64,000 nt of DNA from assembly GCF_038024105.1 (NCBI RefSeq), contig NZ_CP150661.1, positions 186,001 through 250,000 of the forward strand. The letters are read 5' to 3'. The stretch's first letter is position 1, and the number at the start of each line of letters is the position of its first letter. Below, in pieces: positions 55,752 to 64,000 of this stretch. This DNA comes from Polaribacter butkevichii. GTDB taxonomy: Bacteria; Bacteroidota; Bacteroidia; Flavobacteriales; Flavobacteriaceae. The position numbers and the translations under genes are program-made. The notes under the pieces were generated by a model. It was given only the letters and a program-made list of their open reading frames with translations, did no database searches and was not told the origin of the DNA.

Positions 55752-56486
55752 ATGGTGGTCTTAAGATTTAGGTATTTTATCACTTTATGTTGTGTAGCCC
55801 TTTTTTGTGGTTGCACAGCGTCTCGTTCTTTAATTGCTAAAGATGTAGATGCATATAATTATTTGTCTAAAGTAAAACAAGAACTTTTAAAAAAGTGGCC
55901 AGATAATAAAACCATAAACATTGTATTTCACGGTCATAGTGTGCCGTCGGGGTATTTTAAAACACCAAATGTAAATACACTAGCTGCGTATCCGCATTTG
56001 GTTTTAGAAAAGTTAAAAGAAAAATATCCGTATGCGGTAATAAATACAATTGTAACAGGTATTGGTGGAGAAAACTCTGTAAAGGGTGTTGCTAGGTTTA
56101 AAAATACTGTTTTAAACCACAAACCAGATGTGCTTTTTATAGACTACGCTTTAAATGATAGACGTGTTGGTTTAGAAAAAGCTAAAAAAGCGTGGGAGTA
56201 CATGATAGTAAAGGCATTAAAAAATGATATACTTGTTATATTATTAACACCTTCTCCAGACACGAGAGTTGATTATAATAACCCTGAAAACGAATTAAAA
56301 CAGCTTACAAATCAAATTAGGTTACTAGCCAAAAAATATAATGTCGGTTTAGTAGATAGTTATAAAGCGTTCGAATTTCTTTATAGCGATTCAGAAGAAC
56401 TAAAAAAATACATGGCACAAATAAATCATCCTAATAAAAAAGGACATGAGTTAATTGCTAATGAGATTATTAAATATTTTGAATAA
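55752..56486 (+). CDS. SGNH/GDSL-family esterase lipoprotein
   Basis: The 244-residue lipoprotein (lipobox LFCGC, Cys21) has an SGNH fold: NIVFHGHSVPSGYF with nucleophile Ser63, ITGIGGEN-like block (VTGIGGENSVKG), IDYALNDRR and NHPNKKGHELIANEI at the C-terminus. The residue three before the catalytic His is Gln rather than the usual Asp, which is unusual. It probably removes an acetyl or other ester group from the glycan. It begins 5 bp after GH78 paralogue 3, so it is translationally close to it. Confidence 0.83.
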   Translation: MVVLRFRYFITLCCVALFCGCTASRSLIAKDVDAYNYLSKVKQELLKKWPDNKTINIVFHGHSVPSGYFKTPNVNTLAAYPHLVLEKLKEKYPYAVINTIVTGIGGENSVKGVARFKNTVLNHKPDVLFIDYALNDRRVGLEKAKKAWEYMIVKALKNDILVILLTPSPDTRVDYNNPENELKQLTNQIRLLAKKYNVGLVDSYKAFEFLYSDSEELKKYMAQINHPNKKGHELIANEIIKYFE

Positions 56487-56521
56487 AACAATACGAATAC
56501 AACTAAATTAAACTAAAAAAT

Positions 56522-58285
56522 ATGAATAAAAAACTACTAAACTATTTCTTTTTAATTGTTACCACCATAACCGTAAACGCACAAGATTATCCTTTTAATT
56601 TACCAGATAACCTAGAGGCTACAGTTAATATAAATAGTGCCTCTACAGAAACGTATAATAATTTATTGTTAGGAACAAATATTCATCATTTTACGAGCAC
56701 TACGGAAAAGAATTTTATAAAACTTTTTGATCCTATTACAGTACGGTTTCCACATGGTTTATGGTCTAATTGGTACGATTGGAGACGTGATGTAAGTCGT
56801 CTTTATGGAGAGGAGAAATTTGATTATAAGCAAGGAACTAATGGTAGTATTAAAAATGTAGAAGTTGGTTTACTTTCAACCATAAAAATATTTGATAGTG
56901 CGAACATAAAAGTAGGAATAGATGGCTTAACCGGTTTAAATACAGACAAAAAAACAGAAACGGGTAAAGGCTATGATATGATGTGGACTTTTAATATGAG
57001 TGCAGATGGTACAGATTTTAATAACGGAAGCCCTGAAAGTATATTAAGATATAATGATTTAATTAGTCGTGGATTTGAAGTAAAAGCGATTGAGATGGGT
57101 AACGAATGTTTTTACCCTGGACAAAGAAGTTCTATTATTCCTAATGCTGAAGATTATATTGCTAGAGCAAAATCGATGTCTGCAGCTTTAAAAGCACAAG
57201 ATCCAGAAATAAGAGTTTCAATACCTTTACTAAGAAAAAGCAGTTGGGCTAACCCAAATTGGAACAAAGATTTAACAGCAGATTTATCTTATTTTGATGC
57301 AGTTTCGGTTCATACGTATGTTGGGTCAGATCCAGATAATGCAGCCGATAGTGATGAAGCCTATGGTACATCACTTATTGCTCGTAAACTTTTAGCAAGT
57401 TCAATAAATGATTATGCAAAAAAAGTAGCACCCAATAAACCTATTTGGTTAACAGAGTGGGGTGTAAAATCTGGTGGGCCAAATGCTGTATCTGCACTTG
57501 GTGCCATAGATTGTTTTTTATATATGAGTGAAAATCAAGATGTTTTTGAGCGTGCAAATTGGTTTAGTGTTAATGGCAAATTAAACACCATGTTAGTTTG
57601 GGAAAAATATACAGCGTCTAATGGAAAAATAAAAGATAGAATAAAATATCCTTTAGAGAAATCATTATTTGGGTCTGCTTATGAAATTACGCGCTCAGTA
57701 TTAGAAAATAGTATATTAATAGATAGTGATGTGCAAGTAGCAAATCTTGTAGATGGCGTAAAAGCGGTAAGCGTAAGAGTTGTTAATAAAGATGATAAGA
57801 CTATTGTTTTTGTTTTAAATCTTACAAATAAAGAAGTTCCTTTTACCGTAAATATAGATGGTGTTATATATGATAAAACATACAAACACAAAGCATTATC
57901 TTTTTCTAGTATGGACGAAGAAAGAGCTTTAGGCTTTGATGTAGATCCTTTAACATTAATTAATGAAGGGGATGAAAAAATTATGTTGCCTAAGTTTTCT
58001 ATAAATACTATTGAGTTATCTAACACAATATTATCTAATAATAGCTATACAAAAAAGCCTATTATAGTGGTAAGCCCTAATCCAAATAAGGGTGAGTTTA
58101 AAATAAAAACTACAAATGCAGAGCAATCTCAATATAGAATCTATTCAATTACAGGGGGAGAAATTCAAAAAGGGCAATTTGTATCTGAAGAAACGATTCG
58201 ATTAAAGAGTGACAAAAAGGGGATATATATTCTTAAAATAAAGAATAATAACAACATATCAATACATAAAATTATTGTTAATTAA
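56522..58285 (+). CDS. Clan GH-A type glycoside hydrolase, shorter paralogue of the 24-kb gene
   Basis: The 587-residue secreted protein starts with a signal peptide and QDYPFNLP, the same mature N-terminus as the gene at 24153. Candidate acid/base Glu195 (AIEMGNECF) and nucleophile Glu312 (PIWLTEWGVK) are conserved, as are RFPHGLWSNWYDW and YDMMWTFN. It lacks the two CBM6-like and Ig-like modules and ends with a short T9SS sorting domain (VSPNPNKGEFKIKT to the end). The family is not identified. Its presence in the other regulatory half of the locus suggests a division of labour between two related substrates or localisations. Confidence 0.75.
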   Translation: MNKKLLNYFFLIVTTITVNAQDYPFNLPDNLEATVNINSASTETYNNLLLGTNIHHFTSTTEKNFIKLFDPITVRFPHGLWSNWYDWRRDVSRLYGEEKFDYKQGTNGSIKNVEVGLLSTIKIFDSANIKVGIDGLTGLNTDKKTETGKGYDMMWTFNMSADGTDFNNGSPESILRYNDLISRGFEVKAIEMGNECFYPGQRSSIIPNAEDYIARAKSMSAALKAQDPEIRVSIPLLRKSSWANPNWNKDLTADLSYFDAVSVHTYVGSDPDNAADSDEAYGTSLIARKLLASSINDYAKKVAPNKPIWLTEWGVKSGGPNAVSALGAIDCFLYMSENQDVFERANWFSVNGKLNTMLVWEKYTASNGKIKDRIKYPLEKSLFGSAYEITRSVLENSILIDSDVQVANLVDGVKAVSVRVVNKDDKTIVFVLNLTNKEVPFTVNIDGVIYDKTYKHKALSFSSMDEERALGFDVDPLTLINEGDEKIMLPKFSINTIELSNTILSNNSYTKKPIIVVSPNPNKGEFKIKTTNAEQSQYRIYSITGGEIQKGQFVSEETIRLKSDKKGIYILKIKNNNNISIHKIIVN

Positions 58286-58321
58286 ATTAATCTAGATATA
58301 TCTTCTGTTTAAATAAAATCA

Positions 58322-60898
58322 ATGTATAATTTTAAAATGAATAAAATGAATCAATTAATAAAAATTATCACTTCTGTGTTATTTTGCCTAAGCTTTTTCT
58401 TTATAGAAGCCCAAGTAACGCTGTCTACAGATTTTACAGATAATAGTTATAAAAATGAACCTTTGCACAATATTTGGGATGTTGCCAATCGTATAAGTCC
58501 TACAAACGGATCTAACATAAGACCTGGTCTTAAAATGAATATTGTTAGAATGGTTGGTGGTATTAGAAAAGTTGTTAATGGGGTTTCTCAAAAAGATTTA
58601 GATTTCGATCCATGTCTTTACGATTCAATAAATAACACTTACGTTTATAGATGGGAACCACTTATTGAAAGACTTAATAAAGTGGTAAACTCTCAAACAG
58701 AGATTCTTCAAATAGCATTAGATCAACCGCCATGGGCTTTTCAGCATGGTTATACATTTATTCCAGAAGGAACTAGAGATAATATAAATTTCCGTGAAAA
58801 CGAAAAGATGTCTATTTATGGGAACTCATTACCTCCTGCTAATAAACAAGCTTATCATGATTTTATAAAGGCTTTAATGACTAAATTAGTGGAAACCTAT
58901 GGAGAAGATCAGGTTTTAAAATGGCGTTTTAGAGTAGGGTCTGAGATTGAAACACCAGATCATTGGTTTGGTACAAAACAAGATTTTATAGAGCATTTTG
59001 AAAATACCGAAAAAGCTATTAGATCCATATTACCTAATGCTATTATTGGGCTTCATACAAGAGCTCCAGGTTTTTTATTTAAAAACGGAACCGAATTAAA
59101 TTATAAAGGAGAACCTTTTGCATCATTTTCTGACGATCTTATCGAGTATTCTTTTGATAATAATTTAAAATATGATTTTTGGGGAATATCAGATTATGTA
59201 ATTATTGGCAATAGTTCTTTAAGAAACATGAAGGACAAATACGATCATCTTTTTGCAGGATTAGTAGATCACCCAAAATGGAATACAAATACCAAAATAG
59301 ATTTGATGGAATATGCTACTACAACGACTATGAATGGAGCTGATGGTAAGGGGTTTATAAATAATGCAACCTCGCATGCAGAAATTGTAGAATTAGCTTT
59401 TTCTAATATTTTTTATAAAAATAAAGACAAAGGTTTAGAGTTTGTTTATAGATGGGGAAATGGATCGGGTACTCAAGATCCACCAGCTATAGCAACATTA
59501 AATACAATGAATGGTTTAACACATTATACTACTGAACAGTCAGGTTTGCCAAATACATCAACCAATGAATTAGATGCCATTTTTACTAAAAATGAAGAGA
59601 CTGACGAGTATGATGCTTTGATTTATAATTATAACTCAAATACATTAGCTTATATGGACAATGAGGCTGTAAACCTTTCTTTTACTACCGACTTACCAGT
59701 AGGAACAACTTATTATTACCGAAGCTTATCGTACGGAGAAGACAATAATAAACTTCAAAACTTTTTAAAAGAAAATCCTAATACGGTTAAATCTGGTTTT
59801 AATAATAGAGGTGATGCAAGTCGTATATTAACAGAGGCAGGTTTAACAGCTTATAATTCATATGTAAATCCAAATCCGCATGAGTATAGTGAATGGACAG
59901 CTGTAGTAACTACATCTCGTACAGATGGTGGAAGTGGTTCTGTTATAGCTTTAAACACAGAACTACCGTCTTTTGCTTTTCAGAAATTTGAATTTAGATC
60001 GGATGCATTTTTTGTAAAACCTATAGCGCCAACGTCTGTAGTATGGACAACCACTGAAGATTTTTCACCTTGGGCTGCTGTAACTAGTGGGGTTGTAGTA
60101 AATGCAGATAATGATAAACTTAGCTTAAGTTTTTCTGATGGATTTGCTTTTCCAATGTCGGCTATTACAGGATTAAATATTAATTCAGAGCTTTTTGGAA
60201 CATTAAGAATGGTTGTTAGAAATAGTACAGAAAAAAGTAATGTACAAATGGCCGCCAATGTGCCAGGTAGTGGGTTTTCGGCAAGTAGAAAAAAGATAAC
60301 TATTCCTAATGATAATGAATGGAGAACAATTGATGTAGATCTTACTAATTGGGCTCTTTGGACAGGTACTATAACCGAATTTAAAATATACAATAGTGTA
60401 AAAACGGGAACCTTAGAAATAGATTCTATGGCGTTTATTCCTTTAGAAACGGCTTCTACATACAATATTACACTTACACAAGAAGGTAATGGATTGTTAA
60501 ATTATACCAGTGGAACTGCTTTTTCCGGACAGGAGTTTAGTTTAAGTGCCATTGCTAACGAAGGTTGGGAATTTCAAAGCTGGACAGGAGATATAATAAG
60601 TACAGATAATCCGTTTAATTTAACAGTAAATTCAGATTTAAATATAAAAGCAGTTTTTATTAAAAAAACTTTATCTGTAAAAGAAAATTCGCTTAATAAT
60701 ATAGCGGTATATCCTAATCCTAGTAATGATGGTATTTTTACTATAAATACACCTCTAGATCAAAGTTGGGAAGTTTATAGTATTACAGGCAATAAAATTT
60801 TAATAGGTAATGGCGATAAAGTTGATATATCTTCATTTTCAAAAGGGATGTATATATTAAAAATAGGAAGTACGTTTAAAAAGCTACTTTATAATTAA
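58322..60898 (+). CDS. GH39-like clan-A glycoside hydrolase, paralogue of the 18-kb gene
   Basis: The 858-residue secreted protein matches the gene at 18096 along its whole length: STDFTD, WDVANRISPT, QPPWAFQHGYTFIPEGT, WRFRVGSEIETPDHWFGTKQDFIEHF, IDLMEYA, the InlB-type repeat (GWEFQSWTGDIISTDNPFNLTV) and a T9SS sorting domain (VYPNPSNDGIF to the end). The Met at 58337 is an alternative start. The clear divergence in the middle region suggests that the pair differs in specificity. Substrate is unknown; GH39 members are often beta-xylosidases. Confidence 0.7.
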   Translation: MYNFKMNKMNQLIKIITSVLFCLSFFFIEAQVTLSTDFTDNSYKNEPLHNIWDVANRISPTNGSNIRPGLKMNIVRMVGGIRKVVNGVSQKDLDFDPCLYDSINNTYVYRWEPLIERLNKVVNSQTEILQIALDQPPWAFQHGYTFIPEGTRDNINFRENEKMSIYGNSLPPANKQAYHDFIKALMTKLVETYGEDQVLKWRFRVGSEIETPDHWFGTKQDFIEHFENTEKAIRSILPNAIIGLHTRAPGFLFKNGTELNYKGEPFASFSDDLIEYSFDNNLKYDFWGISDYVIIGNSSLRNMKDKYDHLFAGLVDHPKWNTNTKIDLMEYATTTTMNGADGKGFINNATSHAEIVELAFSNIFYKNKDKGLEFVYRWGNGSGTQDPPAIATLNTMNGLTHYTTEQSGLPNTSTNELDAIFTKNEETDEYDALIYNYNSNTLAYMDNEAVNLSFTTDLPVGTTYYYRSLSYGEDNNKLQNFLKENPNTVKSGFNNRGDASRILTEAGLTAYNSYVNPNPHEYSEWTAVVTTSRTDGGSGSVIALNTELPSFAFQKFEFRSDAFFVKPIAPTSVVWTTTEDFSPWAAVTSGVVVNADNDKLSLSFSDGFAFPMSAITGLNINSELFGTLRMVVRNSTEKSNVQMAANVPGSGFSASRKKITIPNDNEWRTIDVDLTNWALWTGTITEFKIYNSVKTGTLEIDSMAFIPLETASTYNITLTQEGNGLLNYTSGTAFSGQEFSLSAIANEGWEFQSWTGDIISTDNPFNLTVNSDLNIKAVFIKKTLSVKENSLNNIAVYPNPSNDGIFTINTPLDQSWEVYSITGNKILIGNGDKVDISSFSKGMYILKIGSTFKKLLYN

Positions 60899-60942
60899 TT
60901 TTAAGAATTAAATTGTTTAAAATTATCATAATAAATATAGAA

Positions 60943-63843
60943 ATGCATAAATTAAAGAGATTATCTACTTACGCTAACTACAAAAATGTAGTTACAAGCA
61001 CTTTTATTGTTTTGGCAATGTGTGCGCTACAGGGGTGTAGTAGTAGCCAGAATTCAAGCAATAAAAACGTTGATATTAAAAAAACAAGTCCAGATCTTTA
61101 CAGTAGTTTTCAAAATCCACCAGCCCAAGCACGTCCGTTTGTACGTTGGTGGTGGAACGGAGATAAAATTAAAGCGAAAGAATTAGATAGAGAATTAGAG
61201 TCGCTTCATAGTGTTGGTTTTGGTGGTGTAGAAATTAACCCTATTGGTATGCCAGCAGCTCCTGATAATGGCGATAAGTCTTTAGTTTGGATGAGTGACG
61301 AATGGATAGATATGGTAGTACATGCTAGTAAAAAAGCCAAAGATTTAGGCATGATTACCGATATGATTGCCGGTACAGGTTGGCCATTTGGTGGAGAGTT
61401 TCTTAAAGATGACGAAACTTGCCAACGTATGGTTTCCGATAATGTGGTGTATAAAGGTGGCGAAACTATTTCTGTAGACGAGCCTTTTCTTATCAATTTA
61501 TATAAAGAAAAATATAAAAACTACCGTGCTCAAAAACACATTAGCGAGCGTACAACTTACAAACTATCGCATGTAACGTTAGTACCAGAAAATTGCGAGA
61601 ATGCCAATGAGGTGATAGATCTTAAAAAGCATATAGATAGCAACGGAAAATTATCTTACAAGATAGAAAAAGAAGGGAATTATTTTTTAAGCTATGGCTT
61701 AGTACAACAAAATTTTAGAGATGTAACATTAGGTGCGCCAGGTGGTGCAGGACCTGTAATGGATCATTATAAAAAAGAAATGACCTTAGCGTATTTAAAT
61801 AGATTAAAGAAAATATCTGAGCGATCTGGATATCCTTTAAGCGATTTAATAAGAGCTTTATTTTGCGATAGTATAGAAGTTTCTGGAGCAAACTGGACCG
61901 ATGGTTTTGCTGATATTTTTTATAAAGCGTATGGTTATAAGTTAGATAATTGGATGCCTTTTGTATTTTATTTAGCCTATGATGATTATTCAAAAGATAA
62001 ATATTCTAAAAATTTCACACCAGAGTTTAAAGATCAATTAAAGCGTGTACGTTATGATTATAATAAACTATTGGTAGAAACATTCTTAAAAAACTTTACC
62101 CAAACTTATAAAGATTTTTGTGAAGAAAATAATGTACTATGTCGTTACCAAGCTTACGGAACACCATTTTTAATGGGGCTGTTAGATGGTAATATGATAC
62201 CAGATATTCCAGAAAGTAATAACTGGATTTATACCGTTGAAATGAAAGATTCTATCTGGAAATGGAAAGAAAGTCATGGGTATATGCTTTGGAACATGCA
62301 CGCATCAGCAGGGGCACACTTAACAGGAAAGAAAATTACAAGTAGTGAAGCATTTACCAATTTACATGGGGTTTTTAAAGCAACCCTTGAAGAGATAAAG
62401 CAACATGATGATATGAATTTTATTACAGGAATTAATCATACTGTAGTGCATGGTTATAATTATTCGCCACCCGAAGTTGAGTTTCCAGGATGGGTGCGTT
62501 TCGGTACTTATTTTAGTGAACGAAATACATGGTGGGAGCATTTAAGTCATTGGACAGATTATAATGCACGTTTATCTCATGTATTTCAAAATTCGCAAGC
62601 AGAAAAATCGGTGGCTATTCTTGGTCCAACTGCAGATGTCTGGGGAGATTACGGATTAAACCGTGGCAAACTACAAAACAACTTAGGGTATTTGTATAAA
62701 TTATGGGAGCCTATTAGTCAGTTAGGATATTCGTGTGAATACATCAATCAAAGAGTTTTAGAAGGGGCTGTAATTAATGAAGGGACAATTTCTTTTGGTG
62801 ATATGACTTATGATTTACTTGTTTTAGCAAGCTTAAAATCGATTAGTCCTGAGGCTACAATCATTATAAAAAACTATGTAGAATCTGGAGGAAAAGTAGT
62901 AGTTGTAGATCAAATGCCTACAAAATCATTACATTTTAAAGATTTTGAAAAAAATGATAACATTGTAAAAAGTACTTTAGATAAGTTGTTGGCAGAAAAT
63001 CCTAAATCTTTTATTCAGGTAAAAGAACCAAAGACTTTAGATGACTTATTGCCATGGACAGAACAGATCTTAAAAGAATCTAAAATTGCTGCAGATGTTG
63101 TCATTAGCAATCCAACTAAAAAGGTGTATCAATTACATCAGTTTACTGCAGATAAAGATATTTACTTCTTTACGAATATACACAGATTCGAAACCACCAA
63201 TTTTGATGCTAAATTTCCTGTTGAAGGGAAATACCCTTGGGTTTGGAATCCTGAAACAGGAGAAAGAACACCGTATTATTATGCTTCTAAAACAAATGAG
63301 TTAAGCATCAGTTTAAATCCTTTAGAATCTTTATTATTAATTTTTGAAGACGAAAAACCATCTGTAAAAGCTGTTCCTGTAAGCACTAAAATAAAAGATT
63401 CTAAAGTATTAGATGTTAATTGGACCGTAACAGGAAATCAAATAGATAAGCAAACTTTTACGTGGCAAATGAAAGAACTTATCGATTTTAGCAAATCTAA
63501 TGATAGCACACAAAGTGGTTTTGGTGGAAAAATAATTTATAAAACAACGGTAAGTAACACAGCAGGTTTTACACACCTAGATTTAGGTGATGTAAACGAA
63601 GGAGTTACAGAGTTGTACATAAATGGACAAAAAGTAGGGAAACGTTGGTACGGAAAAGCGCTTTATAATATAGAAGATTATCTTAAAAAAGGCAATAATG
63701 AAATAGAAATTCATTATACCACAGTATTGGCAAACTACGCAAAATCGCTTAAAAATAATAAAATGACCATTGGTTGGACTAAACGATACAAAGATTTAGT
63801 ACCAACAGGTATCGAAGGGCCTGTAAAGCTTTTAACATATTAA
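60943..63843 (+). CDS. GH106 alpha-L-rhamnosidase lipoprotein
   Basis: The ATG at 60943 gives a lipoprotein signal (LQGC, Cys32) and a 966-residue protein; the upstream TTG start is not used. The GH106 signature is PPAQARPFVRWWWNGDKIKAKELDRELESLHSVGFGGVEINP, followed by GTGWPFGGEFL, LIRALFCDSIEVSGANWTDGF, YGTPFLMGLLDGNMIPDIPE and a long C-terminal region with a beta-sandwich (DLGDVNEGVTELYINGQKVGKRWYG). It hydrolyses alpha-L-rhamnosides by inversion and adds a second rhamnosidase family to the locus. It is 44 bp after the GH39-like gene, in the same operon. Confidence 0.9.
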   Translation: MHKLKRLSTYANYKNVVTSTFIVLAMCALQGCSSSQNSSNKNVDIKKTSPDLYSSFQNPPAQARPFVRWWWNGDKIKAKELDRELESLHSVGFGGVEINPIGMPAAPDNGDKSLVWMSDEWIDMVVHASKKAKDLGMITDMIAGTGWPFGGEFLKDDETCQRMVSDNVVYKGGETISVDEPFLINLYKEKYKNYRAQKHISERTTYKLSHVTLVPENCENANEVIDLKKHIDSNGKLSYKIEKEGNYFLSYGLVQQNFRDVTLGAPGGAGPVMDHYKKEMTLAYLNRLKKISERSGYPLSDLIRALFCDSIEVSGANWTDGFADIFYKAYGYKLDNWMPFVFYLAYDDYSKDKYSKNFTPEFKDQLKRVRYDYNKLLVETFLKNFTQTYKDFCEENNVLCRYQAYGTPFLMGLLDGNMIPDIPESNNWIYTVEMKDSIWKWKESHGYMLWNMHASAGAHLTGKKITSSEAFTNLHGVFKATLEEIKQHDDMNFITGINHTVVHGYNYSPPEVEFPGWVRFGTYFSERNTWWEHLSHWTDYNARLSHVFQNSQAEKSVAILGPTADVWGDYGLNRGKLQNNLGYLYKLWEPISQLGYSCEYINQRVLEGAVINEGTISFGDMTYDLLVLASLKSISPEATIIIKNYVESGGKVVVVDQMPTKSLHFKDFEKNDNIVKSTLDKLLAENPKSFIQVKEPKTLDDLLPWTEQILKESKIAADVVISNPTKKVYQLHQFTADKDIYFFTNIHRFETTNFDAKFPVEGKYPWVWNPETGERTPYYYASKTNELSISLNPLESLLLIFEDEKPSVKAVPVSTKIKDSKVLDVNWTVTGNQIDKQTFTWQMKELIDFSKSNDSTQSGFGGKIIYKTTVSNTAGFTHLDLGDVNEGVTELYINGQKVGKRWYGKALYNIEDYLKKGNNEIEIHYTTVLANYAKSLKNNKMTIGWTKRYKDLVPTGIEGPVKLLTY

Positions 63844-63874
63844 AATTGATAAGAACAATTGTAAATTAAAAACA

Positions 63875-64000
63875 ATGAATATAAATAAGATATTAGGTTT
63901 TTTAACCTTAGCCATAGCATTATCAAGTTGTGATAGTGTTAAAAAAAATAAGAATTCTAAATTAACAATCGAGTCTAAAAAAAAGCCTAATATCGTTTAT
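63875..64000 (+). CDS. Lipoprotein sulfatase, N-terminal fragment (partial)
   Basis: The frame starting at ATG 63875 runs off the window. It encodes a lipoprotein signal (ALSSC, Cys19) followed by KKKPNIVY, which is the usual start of an S1 sulfatase domain (PNIVFILTDD). This call rests on about eight residues after the signal, so it is tentative. It is 32 bp after the GH106 gene and continues the operon. Confidence 0.6.
   Translation, partial: MNINKILGFLTLAIALSSCDSVKKNKNSKLTIESKKKPNIVY

Noticed and set aside
59980..60465. 161-residue minus-strand ORF inside the GH39-like paralogue
   Set aside because: It is the antisense shadow of a strongly supported coding frame and has no recognisable domain.
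60913..60942. Upstream TTG start for the GH106 gene
   Set aside because: It adds ten hydrophobic residues before an otherwise well-formed lipoprotein signal starting at ATG 60943.

Overview
The window looks like a low-GC marine Flavobacteriaceae genome (Formosa/Polaribacter-like; the genus is inferred). Support comes from the SusC/SusD pair, many C-terminal type IX secretion (T9SS) sorting domains, Bacteroidetes-type -7 promoter elements (TAnnTTTG) and strong AT bias. No tRNA, rRNA, CRISPR array or insertion sequence was recognised. Almost the whole window is one very large polysaccharide utilisation locus (PUL). The mix of lyase, GH105, sulfatases, four GH78 and one GH106 rhamnosidases, xylose catabolism, rhamnose mutarotase and uronate isomerase fits ulvan (rhamnose-3-sulfate, glucuronate/iduronate, xylose) or a similar sulfated rhamnan. 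The substrate is inferred, not shown.

Layout. 1-1.8 kb: end of a GH3 enzyme, a GH105 unsaturated uronyl hydrolase and rhamnose mutarotase. 1.9-10.2 kb: a pentose module with a GntR-type regulator, xylulokinase, xylose isomerase, an MFS sugar:H+ symporter, transketolase and transaldolase. 10.7-18 kb: SusC, SusD, a FAS1-domain lipoprotein and a sulfatase. 18-38.6 kb: secreted enzymes and surface proteins, mostly one gene per promoter: GH39-like, GH5, GH43-like, a CBM-bearing clan-A enzyme, a T9SS surface protein with a 55-residue companion, a sulfatase-GH78 fusion, a PL24/25-like ulvan lyase and a beta-helix protein. 38.9-43.3 kb: a twin-arginine (alpha/alpha)-toroid-like protein, then uxaC and an araC-type regulator on the minus strand. 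43.5-64 kb: one long plus-strand operon with three tandem GH78 genes, a chimeric GH59, an SGNH esterase, paralogues of the 24-kb and 18-kb enzymes, a GH106 and the start of another sulfatase.

The main unexplained signal is a promoter architecture repeated nine times between 1.8 and 33.4 kb. It is a 20-bp element made of two direct 10-bp repeats (core CAGGATAGN-RCAGGATGG), followed after exactly 18 bp by a TAnnTTTR -7 box. Seven copies precede protein genes (gntR, susC, GH39-like, clan-A GH, T9SS protein, sulfatase-GH78, ulvan lyase). Two stand alone between 23.5 and 23.95 kb, each followed within about 45-50 bp of its -7 box by an intrinsic terminator and no ORF, so they are candidate regulon-controlled small RNAs. 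The right-hand operon lacks the element and appears to be controlled separately, perhaps by the divergent AraC protein.

Working model (inference): surface T9SS lyase, GH and sulfatase enzymes cut the polymer; SusCD imports oligomers; periplasmic GH105, GH78, GH106, GH43, GH39-like enzymes and sulfatases finish them; RhaM, UxaC and XylAB-Tkt-Tal pass rhamnose, uronate and xylose to central metabolism.
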